This document shows, one piece after another, positions 50,294-59,969 of a DNA stretch of 64,000 nt. The notes under the pieces are model-generated. The model ran no database searches. It was not told the DNA's origin and saw nothing but the letters and a program-made list of their open reading frames with translations. A program made the position numbers and the translations under genes. The DNA comes from Roseivirga pacifica (GTDB lineage: Bacteria > Bacteroidota > Bacteroidia > Cytophagales > Cyclobacteriaceae), in contig NZ_FOIR01000002.1 in NCBI RefSeq assembly GCF_900111145.1, positions 372,001-436,000 on the forward strand. Reading direction: 5' to 3'. Within the stretch, counting starts at the first letter, position 1. Every line of letters starts with the position of its first letter.

Positions 50294-50731
50294 ATGAGCA
50301 TCCAACTTCGTCCTGCAGCAATTACCGATATAGATCGCATTTTCGAACTAATTCAAGAATTCTCCATCTTTCAGAAAACTCCAGAGAAAGTAAAGATCAC
50401 TCCCGAGCAGATGAAGGCCGATATGGACATTTTTAAATGCTTGGTTGCGGTTGATGGCAACACCATTATAGGTTTTTCGACCTATTACTATGCCTATCAC
50501 TCATGGTCGGGCAAGGTAATTTACCTAGACGACTTGTATGTACAGCCTGCTTACCGTGGCCAGCACATCGGGAACCTAATGTTCGATGCAGTAATGGATA
50601 TTGGAAAGCAAACCAACTGTATTAAAATGAAATGGCTCGTTTCCCACTGGAACACAAAAGCCCAAGAGTTCTACAAAAGCCGTGGCGCCACCATAGAAGA
50701 TACCGAATGGATTTGTGATCTGGTTTTTTAG
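50294..50731 (+). CDS. GNAT-family N-acetyltransferase, diamine-acetyltransferase-like
   Basis: 145 residues. The acetyl-CoA loop is VQPAYRGQHIGNLM (R/Q-x-x-G-x-G/A type) and the fold follows the GNAT order, with IIGFSTYYYAYHSWSGKVIY and LDDLYV before it and HWNTKAQEFYKSRGA after it. ATIxDxE-W near the end and the YYYxYHSWSG part resemble spermidine/spermine N1-acetyltransferase relatives. Substrate not certain. Single gene. Confidence 0.9.
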   Translation: MSIQLRPAAITDIDRIFELIQEFSIFQKTPEKVKITPEQMKADMDIFKCLVAVDGNTIIGFSTYYYAYHSWSGKVIYLDDLYVQPAYRGQHIGNLMFDAVMDIGKQTNCIKMKWLVSHWNTKAQEFYKSRGATIEDTEWICDLVF

Positions 50732-50739
50732 GGAACTGG

Positions 50740-51025
50740 TTATTAGTTATCGGTATATCAGTTGATCAGAAAACAGTTTTTGAGTTTATGGTTCATAGTT
50801 CATGGTATCGGCCACCGCAAAACCGACTATAACGCGTCACTCAGAGGGAGGTACGACCGAAGAATCTCAACAGGGTTTGCACCTGACTAGGTTGTTGGGT
50901 GATTAGTTATCAGTATATCAGTTGATCGGAAAACGGTCTTTGAGTTCACGGTTCATAGTAACGGCCAGTACAAAAAACCATCATATGAAATCATTCAGAG
51001 GGAGGCACGACCGAAGAATCTCCAC
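50740..51025. repeat. Tandem degenerate repeats, about 150 bases each
   Basis: The 474-base gap 50732-51205 holds no gene. Two copies of GTTATC(G/A)GTATATCAGTTGATC... TCACGGTTCATAG... CAGAGGGAGG(T/C)ACGACCGAAGAATCTC-type sequence begin near 50750 and 50905. They resemble the units at 37238-37760 and half of the element at 12324-12450. A CTCGACCGTAGTGGAGA motif near 51095 also occurs near 37347. Confidence 0.55.
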
Positions 51026-51205
51026 CGGCCTTGCAGCAAAGCCCCCATCCAAACCTTCCCCCAAGGGGGAAGACTTAAACACTCTCCTTTTTACCTCGAC
51101 CGTAGTGGAGAGGTCTGCCAGGAGGTTGGTTATTTGGTCGATAGATCTCTGGTCATTAATGGGTTCCTTAGCAGTCTTTTAGCTCAAAGTGAACCAGCCA
51201 ACCCT

Positions 51206-53929
51206 CTATTCACTCTTCAAAGTATCCACCGGATTTTTACTGGCCACATAAAGGGATTGGTAACCCGTGGTAAATATGGCTATTAACAAACTGATAAGTG
51301 CTGCTAATGCAAATACACCAACTTGGATAGGTGTTCTGTAGGCAAAGCCTTCTAACCAAATATTTACCAACCAATAAGCTAATGGCACCGAAACCAAAAT
51401 TGACAAGCCGACCAACTTAATAAAGCCTGTACTAAATAGTAAAGTCAGCTGGCTGGTCTTAGCACCTAATACCTTGCGAATACTCAACTCTTTGGTACGT
51501 TGCTCTGCCGAATAAGCAGCCAAACCGAACAAACCAAGACAAGCAATTACCATGGCCATTAGCGTAAAGAAATTCAGCACTGCCCCCATTCTTTGCTCAT
51601 TGCGAAAGGAGTCTTCAAACTGTTGATCCATAAAACTGAATTCAAAAGGAATAGATTGGTCAATACCCTTAAGTATCGCTTCAGAATCGTTAATTAAAAC
51701 CCTTAAATTGTCTGATGTTTGCACAGCACTAGGCTTTAGGCGCAAGGTATAGTAAGACAAACCAGCACCATAATCCCACACCCTATCATTGCCATGATGT
51801 AAAAGGATCAGCGGCAGTATACCTGTTTTTGTACTTTGAAAATTAAAGTCCTTAACTACCCCGATCACTTTAAATTCATCCTCATTTCCGGAGGCTACAG
51901 CGATGGACCTGCCTATGGCATCTTCCGCATTCCAACCCAAGAGTTTTATCGCCTCTTCGTTGAGAATCACACGATACTTATCAGCAGGCCGTTCAATGTC
52001 AAAATTTCTACCCGAAAGAAACGACACATCAATGACATCTAAATAGTCTTCGTCTACTCGCAAATTGCTTAGTTGAAGCACAGGTGCATTTGGTTCTGTT
52101 GAGCGATAACGGTCGCCAGAACCAACATTGGGAGGAATGCCAAAGGACTTACCAATCTCTGAAACCGCGGCCAAGCCACTCAATGCTGTTTTTATGGGTT
52201 CAGAATTAAAGCCAAACTGTTCAATATTGTGTATTTGCAGCAGGTTCTCTTCGGTCAAACCCAAGTCGATAGTCGATGCGTAGCGCAGTTGCTTTTGCAC
52301 AAAAAGCGAGCAAATAATAAGGCAAATTGATATGGTGAACTGAAAAACTACCAAAGCATTACGGAAGCTTTTACCCTTGTTGCCTTTACTCAATTGGCCT
52401 TTTATTACAGCAATTGGCTTAAAGGATGACAGATAAAATGCCGGATAACCGCCCGAAAGTATTCCTAAGCCTAATACAAAAAGTAACAGTATTAGCAAAA
52501 AGCTAGGCTGGCTTAGCCATGGTATTAAACTGAGCTCCCGCTCGGCCACTATGTTGAACCAATTGAGTGCACTATTTACAACTACCAAGGCCAGCAGCGT
52601 GCCTATAGCCACAAACAGCACTGACTCAAACACAAACTGTCGTACCAATGTACCGCGCTGTGAGCCTAGCACCTTTCTTACCCCAACCTCTTTGGCACGA
52701 TTGGCCGAGCGAGCAGTAGAAAGATTAATAAAGTTGATGCAGGACAGCAATAAGATCACAACGCCTATAGCCGCAAATATCTGCACAACCTGAGCATTGC
52801 CCACCGGACCAAAAGCGTTTTGACTTGGCGATACACCCAAGTAAATATCGGTTACCGGCTGTAGTTCGAGTTTCCATGGATTGCCTGCCGTGAATTCCTC
52901 ATAGCTTTGATTGAAAATGCGTTCGGTAGTTGGTGGCGCGTATTTAGGTGGAATGGTCTGGAGCTTGTCCGTTAACGCATCAATGTCAGCACCTTCATTT
53001 ACAAGTACATATGTTGAAAAAGCTGTCCATATCCACTTCCAGCTATGATAATCCATTTGCTCCTGATTACTTGTTAAAGAGGCCAGCATATCGAATTGGA
53101 GGTGGCTTTGGCTTGGCAAATCGGCTAAAACTGCTGTTACCACATAGGTTTTCCAGCTGCCATCCCAGTCTTTCACTTCAATTGATTTCCCTAAGGCGTC
53201 AGTAGTACCAAAGTACCTTTTCGCAGTAGTCTCGGTTACTACGAGATTCATTGGTGCAGCCAAAGCTGTGGCTGGATTTCCCTGTAAAAACTCGTAGTCA
53301 AACACTTTGAAAAAGTTCTCTTCAGCAAGGTGAAAGCGCAGTTCTTTAAATGTCTTAGCCTTAGTTGATTCCGCTGAATACCTTGTGAACTGATTTCCCA
53401 TTACGAGTATACGCGTCACCTCTTCGAATTCAGCAATTTCCGCGCGCAGCGCAGTAGCTACATTTGGCCCCGTAGTGGAACTCATTTCTGTCCACTCATT
53501 CCAAATATCGGGTTGATTGACACGGTAAATCCTGTCCTTCTCGGTCAGAAATTCATCAAAGTTGCTTTCGTTGTAAACATAAAGCCCAATGGTAAGGGAA
53601 ATGCTAATGCCGATAGTGAGCCCCAGCAGGTTTAATACGGTAAATTGCTTTTGCCTGATAGCGTTGCGCCAGGCAATAATGAACATTGATTTGAGCATAA
53701 TAGTGTTGTTTTGAGTTTTGAAAAGTTTGAATGATGTAAATCCGAAGAGCAAGTGCAGCGCATCGACCCAATACATGCACCAGGCATAAGCGCGACTTTT
53801 GCTCGCCAACCTGTCTTCATAAATTTCTTGTAGATCCCCGAAAAACTCTTCGAGGTATTCATCACCTATTAGATTTGAAACCAGCCAATCGGCCAATCTA
53901 GGTGGTTTATGACCCTTTTTGCTAAACAT
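51206..53929 (-). CDS. FtsX-like ABC permease with N-terminal prefix domain
   Basis: 907 residues. The first ~75 residues (LADWLVSNLIGDEYLEEFFG) are the permease-prefix domain that occurs in PadR-controlled transporters of Bacteroidota. Then the standard layout follows: first helix near 100-125, periplasmic MacB core, helices with ARSANRAKEVGVRKVLGSQR, second core, and C-terminal helices with EQRTKELSIRKVLGAK. The PadR regulator gene ends one base before its ATG, so the two form one operon. Substrate unknown. It is a distant paralog of the protein at 9894-12287, which lacks the prefix domain. Confidence 0.92.
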   Translation of the reverse strand: MFSKKGHKPPRLADWLVSNLIGDEYLEEFFGDLQEIYEDRLASKSRAYAWCMYWVDALHLLFGFTSFKLFKTQNNTIMLKSMFIIAWRNAIRQKQFTVLNLLGLTIGISISLTIGLYVYNESNFDEFLTEKDRIYRVNQPDIWNEWTEMSSTTGPNVATALRAEIAEFEEVTRILVMGNQFTRYSAESTKAKTFKELRFHLAEENFFKVFDYEFLQGNPATALAAPMNLVVTETTAKRYFGTTDALGKSIEVKDWDGSWKTYVVTAVLADLPSQSHLQFDMLASLTSNQEQMDYHSWKWIWTAFSTYVLVNEGADIDALTDKLQTIPPKYAPPTTERIFNQSYEEFTAGNPWKLELQPVTDIYLGVSPSQNAFGPVGNAQVVQIFAAIGVVILLLSCINFINLSTARSANRAKEVGVRKVLGSQRGTLVRQFVFESVLFVAIGTLLALVVVNSALNWFNIVAERELSLIPWLSQPSFLLILLLFVLGLGILSGGYPAFYLSSFKPIAVIKGQLSKGNKGKSFRNALVVFQFTISICLIICSLFVQKQLRYASTIDLGLTEENLLQIHNIEQFGFNSEPIKTALSGLAAVSEIGKSFGIPPNVGSGDRYRSTEPNAPVLQLSNLRVDEDYLDVIDVSFLSGRNFDIERPADKYRVILNEEAIKLLGWNAEDAIGRSIAVASGNEDEFKVIGVVKDFNFQSTKTGILPLILLHHGNDRVWDYGAGLSYYTLRLKPSAVQTSDNLRVLINDSEAILKGIDQSIPFEFSFMDQQFEDSFRNEQRMGAVLNFFTLMAMVIACLGLFGLAAYSAEQRTKELSIRKVLGAKTSQLTLLFSTGFIKLVGLSILVSVPLAYWLVNIWLEGFAYRTPIQVGVFALAALISLLIAIFTTGYQSLYVASKNPVDTLKSE

Positions 53930-54259
53930 TTACTGACCCGAGTTTAGCTGTGGAATTAGCGACCACATTTTCTGACGCACATCTTGAGCCGCCTCAAGCT
54001 GTTTCATTCCTTCTGTAGTAATCTCAAAAAGTCGCTTGCGTCTATCTCCTCTTTTCTCGGTGTTGCCTCCCATTTCAGAGGTGAGCAAACCTTTGTCCTG
54101 AAGTCGGTAAAGTGTAATATGCACTGCACCTAGCAGTACCGAACGCCCCGAATGCTTCTCCACCTCCTTTTTTACATTAATGCCATAGGCCTCTCCTTTC
54201 AGAATGCAAACGGCTAGTAAAACCAATTCTTCGAACTCACCTAAACCCTTGTTTTTCAT
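53930..54259 (-). CDS. PadR-family transcriptional regulator
   Basis: 109 residues. A winged helix with KNKGLGEFEELVLLAVCILK, VLLGAVHITLYRLQDKGLLT and GDRRKRLFEITTEGMKQLEA is a textbook PadR N-domain, with the GDRRKR part in the wing; the dimerisation tail is short. PadR proteins repress their own operon and respond to small molecules or envelope stress. Here it is directly joined to the permease gene, and a palindrome suited to a PadR site overlaps its promoter region (54272-54284). Confidence 0.93.
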   Translation of the reverse strand: MKNKGLGEFEELVLLAVCILKGEAYGINVKKEVEKHSGRSVLLGAVHITLYRLQDKGLLTSEMGGNTEKRGDRRKRLFEITTEGMKQLEAAQDVRQKMWSLIPQLNSGQ

Positions 54260-54271
54260 TAGTTATAAAAA

Positions 54272-54312
54272 TGTATGTTATACAAAATTATAAATAATAA
54301 ATTATTTAGCAA
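54272..54312 (-). promoter_or_regulatory. Promoter with overlapping palindromic operator for padR-permease operon
   Basis: On the minus strand TTG (54312-54310), 19 bases, then TAATTTTG (54290-54283) fits the Bacteroidota promoter consensus (TTTG, 19 bases, TAnnTTTG). Directly behind lies TGTAT-GTT-ATACA (54272-54284), a perfect palindrome placed at the transcription start, a good autoregulatory PadR operator. Confidence 0.65.
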
Positions 54313-54509
54313 GGGTTGCGATTGATTGACATATCCAACCATCAGTTAGATGGAGAAAAACACCTGCCTATTCAAGTATTAGGGAGTTAGAAATTAGTTA
54401 TCAGTATATCAGTTAAAGGGAAACGGGGTTCAGCTCAAAGTAAGCACACCACTTACTCTCATCATCCAACAAAAGACGAACGCAGTCGCCAAGACTAAAC
54501 ATGAACAAT

Positions 54510-54517
54510 TATATTTG
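54510..54517 (+). promoter_or_regulatory. Probable -7 element of greB
   Basis: TATATTTG matches TAnnTTTG exactly, 38 bases before the greB ATG. Confidence 0.4.
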
Positions 54518-54555
54518 CAGCCATTTATTACAAAGGCATTAATAATTGATTGATT

Positions 54556-55029
54556 ATGAGAACTCCAATGATCACTCCGGAGGGATTAGAAAAGTTGAAG
54601 GAAGAACTGAACTACCTATGGAAAGAAGACAGGCCTGAAGTTACCCGAAAGGTTTCATGGGCGGCAAGCTTGGGAGATAGATCAGAAAATGCCGATTATC
54701 ATTATAATAAAAGACGACTAAGAGAGATTGACAAGCGCATTTTGTATCTGCGCAAGTGTATCGATGATTTTCAGGTAATCCAATATCATCCACACCAAGA
54801 GGGTAAAGTAATGTTTGGGGCCTGGATAGAAATTGAGAACAACCTTGGGCTCAAAAAGCGACTGAGGATTGTCGGTTACGAAGAACTGATTGGCAATAAA
54901 GACCACATCTCCATTGACTCTCCCATTGCCAAAGCCCTGCTAAAAAAGCAAGTAGGCGATGAAGTAGAAGTAACGACTCCTGCCGCTACATTCACTTGGA
55001 AAATCCATAAGATAGAATATACGAAGTAG
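54556..55029 (+). CDS. greB: Transcript cleavage factor GreB
   Basis: 157 residues from the ATG at 54556 (MRTPMITPEGLEKLKEELNY); the TTG at 54550 is less likely. The N-terminal coiled coil has the acidic tip DRSENADYHYNKRRLREIDK with D and E at the catalytic loop, which reaches into the RNA polymerase channel, followed by the C-terminal FKBP-like domain (IVGYEELIGNKDHISIDSPI, AKALLKKQVGDEVEVTTPAA). GreB rather than GreA is supported by the basic patch KKRLR and by SWAASLGDRSENADY. Rescues backtracked polymerase. Confidence 0.93.
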   Translation: MRTPMITPEGLEKLKEELNYLWKEDRPEVTRKVSWAASLGDRSENADYHYNKRRLREIDKRILYLRKCIDDFQVIQYHPHQEGKVMFGAWIEIENNLGLKKRLRIVGYEELIGNKDHISIDSPIAKALLKKQVGDEVEVTTPAATFTWKIHKIEYTK

Positions 55030-55062
55030 GCGTTTTTGATCTAGTCAACACAACCAGTCTCT

Positions 55063-58000
55063 TCACACCAACTCTCCTCCTTGTTCACCGCTAGCTGGGC
55101 CTAGCATAATCACTCTATCGGCAGAGGAAATCATGGTTTTATTATGCTCGATGAAAATGATGGTATCGCCCTGATCTATCAGCGACTGAAACACCTCATT
55201 CAGCTGGAGAATATCGAAATAGTGCAAACCTGTGCTAGGTTCATCAAATAGGTAAAGCGTGGTGCCCTTCTCTACTTTTTTGCCTTTGGCAGTAATCATC
55301 GAGTGAGCCAATTTCAATCTTTGCGATTCACCTCCCGACAAGGTGTTTCCCGACTGCCCCAAAATCACATGCCCTAAGCCCACATTCTTCAAAATATTCA
55401 GGCTATCTACAAGGGTACTGCTCTGGAAAAAGTCAACAGCTTCTTGCACTGTTAGCTGTAAAACCTCACCAATCGACTTACCTTGATAGGCGACTTCTAA
55501 AATCTCCTGACTGTAGCGCATACCTTGGCACGTATCGCAGGTAAGCCAGATATCGCTCATAAAATCCATGGTGGTTTTGAGCATTCCGTATCCTCCGCAG
55601 GTTGGGCACTTACCTCGCTTACTCTGGTAAGAAAAGTCAGCTCGTTTCCACCCACCCGCTTTGGCCGATTCGGTTTTGGCATAAATAGCCTTTAGCTGAT
55701 CTAAGATTCCTGAATACGAAACAGGAGTAGTTAGTCTGTTGGCAGTCAAGGCTTCTTGAGTAATCATCAAAACCTCTGAAAACTGCTCTAAACCAAATAC
55801 TGACGAACAATTAATTGCTTTTCCCTTTTCCCAAGAACGATAAAGTACCTCTTTTACCAAACTCGATTTCCCGCTTCCCGATACGCCTGTTATTGCAGTG
55901 ATTTGGCCAGCGAAAAAGTCCACATCAATCTGCTTTAGGTTGTGCGCAAAAGCACCTTTTACTCCAAAAGCTCCCCTTGCTGAATTCTGTTGTTTCTTTG
56001 CGCTTTTTTCATGCGTCTTTAAAAGTCGAGCGGTCACCGAATCTTGCACTTGGCTTACACCTTCAACGCTTCCTTGATAGATAAGCTCGCCACCTTTTCT
56101 TCCCGCTTCTGGTCCCATCTCTATCAAGTAATCGGCTTGAGATATAAAAGTAGGATCATGCTCTACCACCACCACTGTATTGCCATTGGCTACCAGTTTT
56201 TTCAACGCTTTTGAAAGCACGAGCACTTGCTCTTCATCCAATCCAATAGTTGGTTCGTCTAACACATAAATCACTCCGAAAAGATGCTTAGAAAGCTGAC
56301 CCGCTAAGGTTACTCGCTGACGTTCCCCACCCGAAAGGGTGCTCACCGCTCTATCGAGGTTTAGGTAACCCAGGCCTAAATCGATCATGGTTTGCAGCGA
56401 TGCTTTCACCGATGGCAACACCACCTGTGCAATTGCTAAAACAGTCGAATCAGTGGATCCTGGAGTTTCTTCCAATAAAGCGAAACATTCACTGATGCTC
56501 AGTGATGAAAGTTCGTGGATGTTTTTGCCCAAGAAAGTGGGCTTTAACAACTCAGGTTTCAGTCGGCTACCATGGCAAGTAGTGCAAGTCACTTCATGCA
56601 TTAAACTCTCAAAATCGCTCAACTTTTTGTTGTGCAATCTGCGTTGGTATTCTTCGTCAACATATCGGCAGAAGCCCTTCCATGGTGCTTTTATTTCTTG
56701 CTTCCCCTCGCCCGTTTTGGTCTTATAATGCCAAGTAGCCTCCCAAATTCGGTCGCCCGTTCCATAAAGAATGGATTCTTGAATTTCTGAGTCGAGATCG
56801 TTCCACGGTTGCTCTAAATTCCACGAATTTTGGTGTGCTACTTCTTTCAACGTAGCCATAAACTGACCATTTACATCGGCATAATACGCAATGGCTTTGT
56901 TGGTTGAAACCGCTCCTTCAAAAATCGATTCTCTTGGGTTCACGATAATTGCTTCAGGATCGGATTTGAGTTGAATTCCCATGCCTTCGCAAGCTGGGCA
57001 AGCTCCCAAATAATGATTGAAAGAGAAATGCTGTGCTGTGAATACTTCTCCCTGATGTTGAGCAATTCGAGAGTACAGCAAACGAAAAGCATCGTGAATG
57101 GTAGATTGTGTTCCTACCGTAGACCGTTTAGATGGGCTACCACCTCTTCGGTTAATGCCAATGGCAGGACCCAAACCACTGAACGACTTTATTTCTGCTT
57201 GGCTGTTTTGCTGCAAAAAGCTTCTGTGATACGTAGAAAGCGATTCGGTAAATCGCGCATTCGACTCTGCAAAAAGCGTGTCGTAAACCAACGATGATTT
57301 TCCACTTCCAGAAAGACCCGTTACTACCGTTAGCTTGTTTTTAGGAACCCGAACATCTACATTTTTAAGACCGTGAGTTGTTACCCCTTCCAGTATAATT
57401 TCGTTCGCTGAAAGTTTTTTGACTGACGCTTGACTCTCTTGATCATCTATCCTTTCTCTGTTTTGTTGTGGTACTCCTTGGTAAAGAATAGTTCCACCTT
57501 TTTGACCACTTTCTGGCCCTAACTCAATGTGCCAATCGCTGTGGGCAATCACCGTTTCGTTCTGTTCAATACACACAATGGTGTTTCCCTTTTGCTTGAT
57601 GCGATCGAACAAACGCAAGAGCGAATGGATGTTATCGTGGTGGAGACCAATGCTCGGTTCTACAACAACATAAAGGGTATCGCCCGTATCTTTTTTCTGT
57701 AGTTGATTGGCGATTTTAATTCGCTGGGCTTCACCACCAGACAAGGTGGTTGAAGACTGACCTAAAGTGAGGTAACCCAAGCCCATTTCTTCCAACAGGA
57801 GAAGTCCTGCAAGTACTTTTTTGTCTTCTGCAAAGAACGCCACTGCGTTAATCACCGACAATCGATACACATCGGCTATGGATAAGCCTTTGTACTTCAC
57901 CTCTAGCGTTTCTTGGTTAAACCGATCACCATTACAGGTTCCGCAAACCAACTCCACATTACCCAAAAAGTGCATCCCAATTTGGGTTTTCCCCGCCCCT

Positions 58001-59847
58001 TGACAAGTCTCACAGCGTCCACCTTTATTGTTGAACGAAAATCGAGACTTGGTAAATTTCTTCTCTTTCGACTCTGGCAACTGGGCAAAAATATCGCGGA
58101 TATAATCTGACAAGCCCAAATAAGTAGCAGGATTGCTTCTTGGCGTTTTTCCGATGGGTGAATGATCGATAAAAATCAGTTTATTGATGGCTTCTAGGTT
58201 TCGATGTTCGGCAACTTTCACTTTCCCATCTACCGAAACACCTAATTGCTGCTCTACCACCTTGAGCAATGTACCTTTCACCAAGCTCGACTTGCCTGCA
58301 CCCGATCGGCCACTGACTACATTGAGTTGCCCAAGATGAAAGCTAACATCAATATTTTTGAGGTTTCGTTCAAAACAGCCAATGAGTTCTATCGCGGCTC
58401 CCTTTTCGATTAATTTTGATGTAGAAAACGCTTCAGCTGTAGTTTGTAAAGCTCTAAAAGTAGGACTCGTTGCTGCCAAATCTTTTTGTTGCAAAAAATC
58501 TGACAAAGCTCCATTAAAGATGAGTTCTCCCCCATTCACTCCCGCTTTAGGACCTATTTCTATAATGTGATCTGCACTTTTAATGGTGGCCAAATCATGC
58601 TCTACCACAATTACCGTATTGCCCTTCCGCACCAGCTCTTTGAAGTGAAAAATCATTCTTTGCTTTTCGTGCCAATGCAAGCCAATTGAAGGTTCATCGA
58701 ACACGTAAAGCACATCGCTAAGCGGCACCAAAATCTGATTGGCCACGCGAATTCGTTGAATTTCACTCGCTCTGAGCGAAGCCGAAGACCGATCTAAAGT
58801 AAGGTGCCCCAAACCTAAATCGGCCAGTAAATCGGTTTGAGCTTTTATTTTTTCTACTATCTCGGAAGCGACTTCGTTCCACTTGTTTGCTTCTATCCAA
58901 GCATTGAGTTCATTCAATTCAAAACGGCTGACTTCAGCAATGTTTTTGTCTTGCACCCGAACACTCAGCGCATCTTGATTGAGTCTTGCCCCATGGCATT
59001 CAGGACAAGTAACTGCGCTCACAAATCGGAGAATGTTCGGATTCCTATCGCGCTTCAGGATATCCGACATGATGGTAAGAATGCCTTTGTAATAGCCTTC
59101 TTCCCTGGGTTTTGCCTTCATGCCTGTCCACCGTAAACGCGATTCTAAAGTATGTTTACCGAAAGGCACTTTTATCTTGTCACTACCATGAAGAATCACA
59201 TGGCGTTGAGCATCGGTGAGTTCGTTCCAAGGAACATCAACACTAAAACCCTCGGCCTCACAAACTTGGTTGAGTACATCAATAGTAACCTGAGAATATG
59301 TAATGTAGCCATTGGGCAAAGTGGTGGCCAGTGCGCCTTCTCTAATGGTTTTCTGAGGAAAGGCGACCAGCTTGTTGACATCAATTTGCTCTTCTTGGCC
59401 AATACCTTGGCAACGCTGGCACTTGCCGATAGAAGAATTGAATGAGAACAGCGAGCGAGTAGGCTTAACATTCCGCTCGGTCTCTCCTGTTCTAGCAAAT
59501 AGTAATCGGAGTAGATCGTGAATATCGGTAAGAGTTCCTACGGTAGACCTTGCATGAGCACCGCTTGTGCGCTGACCGATGGCAATTACTGGAGAAAGCC
59601 CTTCGATTTCATCTACCTCTGGGCGATTGAGTTTACCCATAAATTTGCGGGCGAAGGAAGGCAAGGTTTCGAAGTACCTACGCTGGCCTTCTTGAGCTAT
59701 AATATCGAAGACCAAACTCGATTTTCCAGAACCAGAAATACCCGTCACGACAATCAGTTGATTGTGGGGAATTTTAAGCGAAACATCTTTTAGGTTGTTA
59801 GCTTTAGCTCCTTTAATAAGAATGGCAGGCTGCGAATATTCTTGCAT
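55063..59847 (-). CDS. Double-length UvrA-like ABC ATPase (four ATPase modules)
   Basis: 1594 residues, about 1.7 times the length of UvrA. Four Walker A motifs are visible: GISGSGKSS (36-44), GRSGAGKSS (513-521), GLSGSGKSS (844-852) and GVSGSGKSS in the last quarter. Zinc-finger CxxC pairs follow each (CQRC/CPEC, CETC/CGTC, CPAC/CTTC, CPTC/CDTC). So it is two UvrA-like halves fused. Module 1 has a broken signature (LRASE in place of LSGGE), and module 2 a Walker B with V729 for the usual D and Q762 for the H-loop histidine; modules 3 and 4 are complete. The canonical UvrB-binding insert appears to be missing. Role: DNA-damage or drug-related, by family. Confidence 0.88.
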   Translation of the reverse strand: MQEYSQPAILIKGAKANNLKDVSLKIPHNQLIVVTGISGSGKSSLVFDIIAQEGQRRYFETLPSFARKFMGKLNRPEVDEIEGLSPVIAIGQRTSGAHARSTVGTLTDIHDLLRLLFARTGETERNVKPTRSLFSFNSSIGKCQRCQGIGQEEQIDVNKLVAFPQKTIREGALATTLPNGYITYSQVTIDVLNQVCEAEGFSVDVPWNELTDAQRHVILHGSDKIKVPFGKHTLESRLRWTGMKAKPREEGYYKGILTIMSDILKRDRNPNILRFVSAVTCPECHGARLNQDALSVRVQDKNIAEVSRFELNELNAWIEANKWNEVASEIVEKIKAQTDLLADLGLGHLTLDRSSASLRASEIQRIRVANQILVPLSDVLYVFDEPSIGLHWHEKQRMIFHFKELVRKGNTVIVVEHDLATIKSADHIIEIGPKAGVNGGELIFNGALSDFLQQKDLAATSPTFRALQTTAEAFSTSKLIEKGAAIELIGCFERNLKNIDVSFHLGQLNVVSGRSGAGKSSLVKGTLLKVVEQQLGVSVDGKVKVAEHRNLEAINKLIFIDHSPIGKTPRSNPATYLGLSDYIRDIFAQLPESKEKKFTKSRFSFNNKGGRCETCQGAGKTQIGMHFLGNVELVCGTCNGDRFNQETLEVKYKGLSIADVYRLSVINAVAFFAEDKKVLAGLLLLEEMGLGYLTLGQSSTTLSGGEAQRIKIANQLQKKDTGDTLYVVVEPSIGLHHDNIHSLLRLFDRIKQKGNTIVCIEQNETVIAHSDWHIELGPESGQKGGTILYQGVPQQNRERIDDQESQASVKKLSANEIILEGVTTHGLKNVDVRVPKNKLTVVTGLSGSGKSSLVYDTLFAESNARFTESLSTYHRSFLQQNSQAEIKSFSGLGPAIGINRRGGSPSKRSTVGTQSTIHDAFRLLYSRIAQHQGEVFTAQHFSFNHYLGACPACEGMGIQLKSDPEAIIVNPRESIFEGAVSTNKAIAYYADVNGQFMATLKEVAHQNSWNLEQPWNDLDSEIQESILYGTGDRIWEATWHYKTKTGEGKQEIKAPWKGFCRYVDEEYQRRLHNKKLSDFESLMHEVTCTTCHGSRLKPELLKPTFLGKNIHELSSLSISECFALLEETPGSTDSTVLAIAQVVLPSVKASLQTMIDLGLGYLNLDRAVSTLSGGERQRVTLAGQLSKHLFGVIYVLDEPTIGLDEEQVLVLSKALKKLVANGNTVVVVEHDPTFISQADYLIEMGPEAGRKGGELIYQGSVEGVSQVQDSVTARLLKTHEKSAKKQQNSARGAFGVKGAFAHNLKQIDVDFFAGQITAITGVSGSGKSSLVKEVLYRSWEKGKAINCSSVFGLEQFSEVLMITQEALTANRLTTPVSYSGILDQLKAIYAKTESAKAGGWKRADFSYQSKRGKCPTCGGYGMLKTTMDFMSDIWLTCDTCQGMRYSQEILEVAYQGKSIGEVLQLTVQEAVDFFQSSTLVDSLNILKNVGLGHVILGQSGNTLSGGESQRLKLAHSMITAKGKKVEKGTTLYLFDEPSTGLHYFDILQLNEVFQSLIDQGDTIIFIEHNKTMISSADRVIMLGPASGEQGGELV

Positions 59848-59969
59848 TCCGTGAAATTAGTAAAAGCCCTATGGAATGCTAAACCTCACTTCGTCTTCTG
59901 CCCTTATTGGTGTTGTCTCATCTGGTCTAAGCGTCTCGCTTAGACCTGTGCCCTATGCCCTAATTACTG

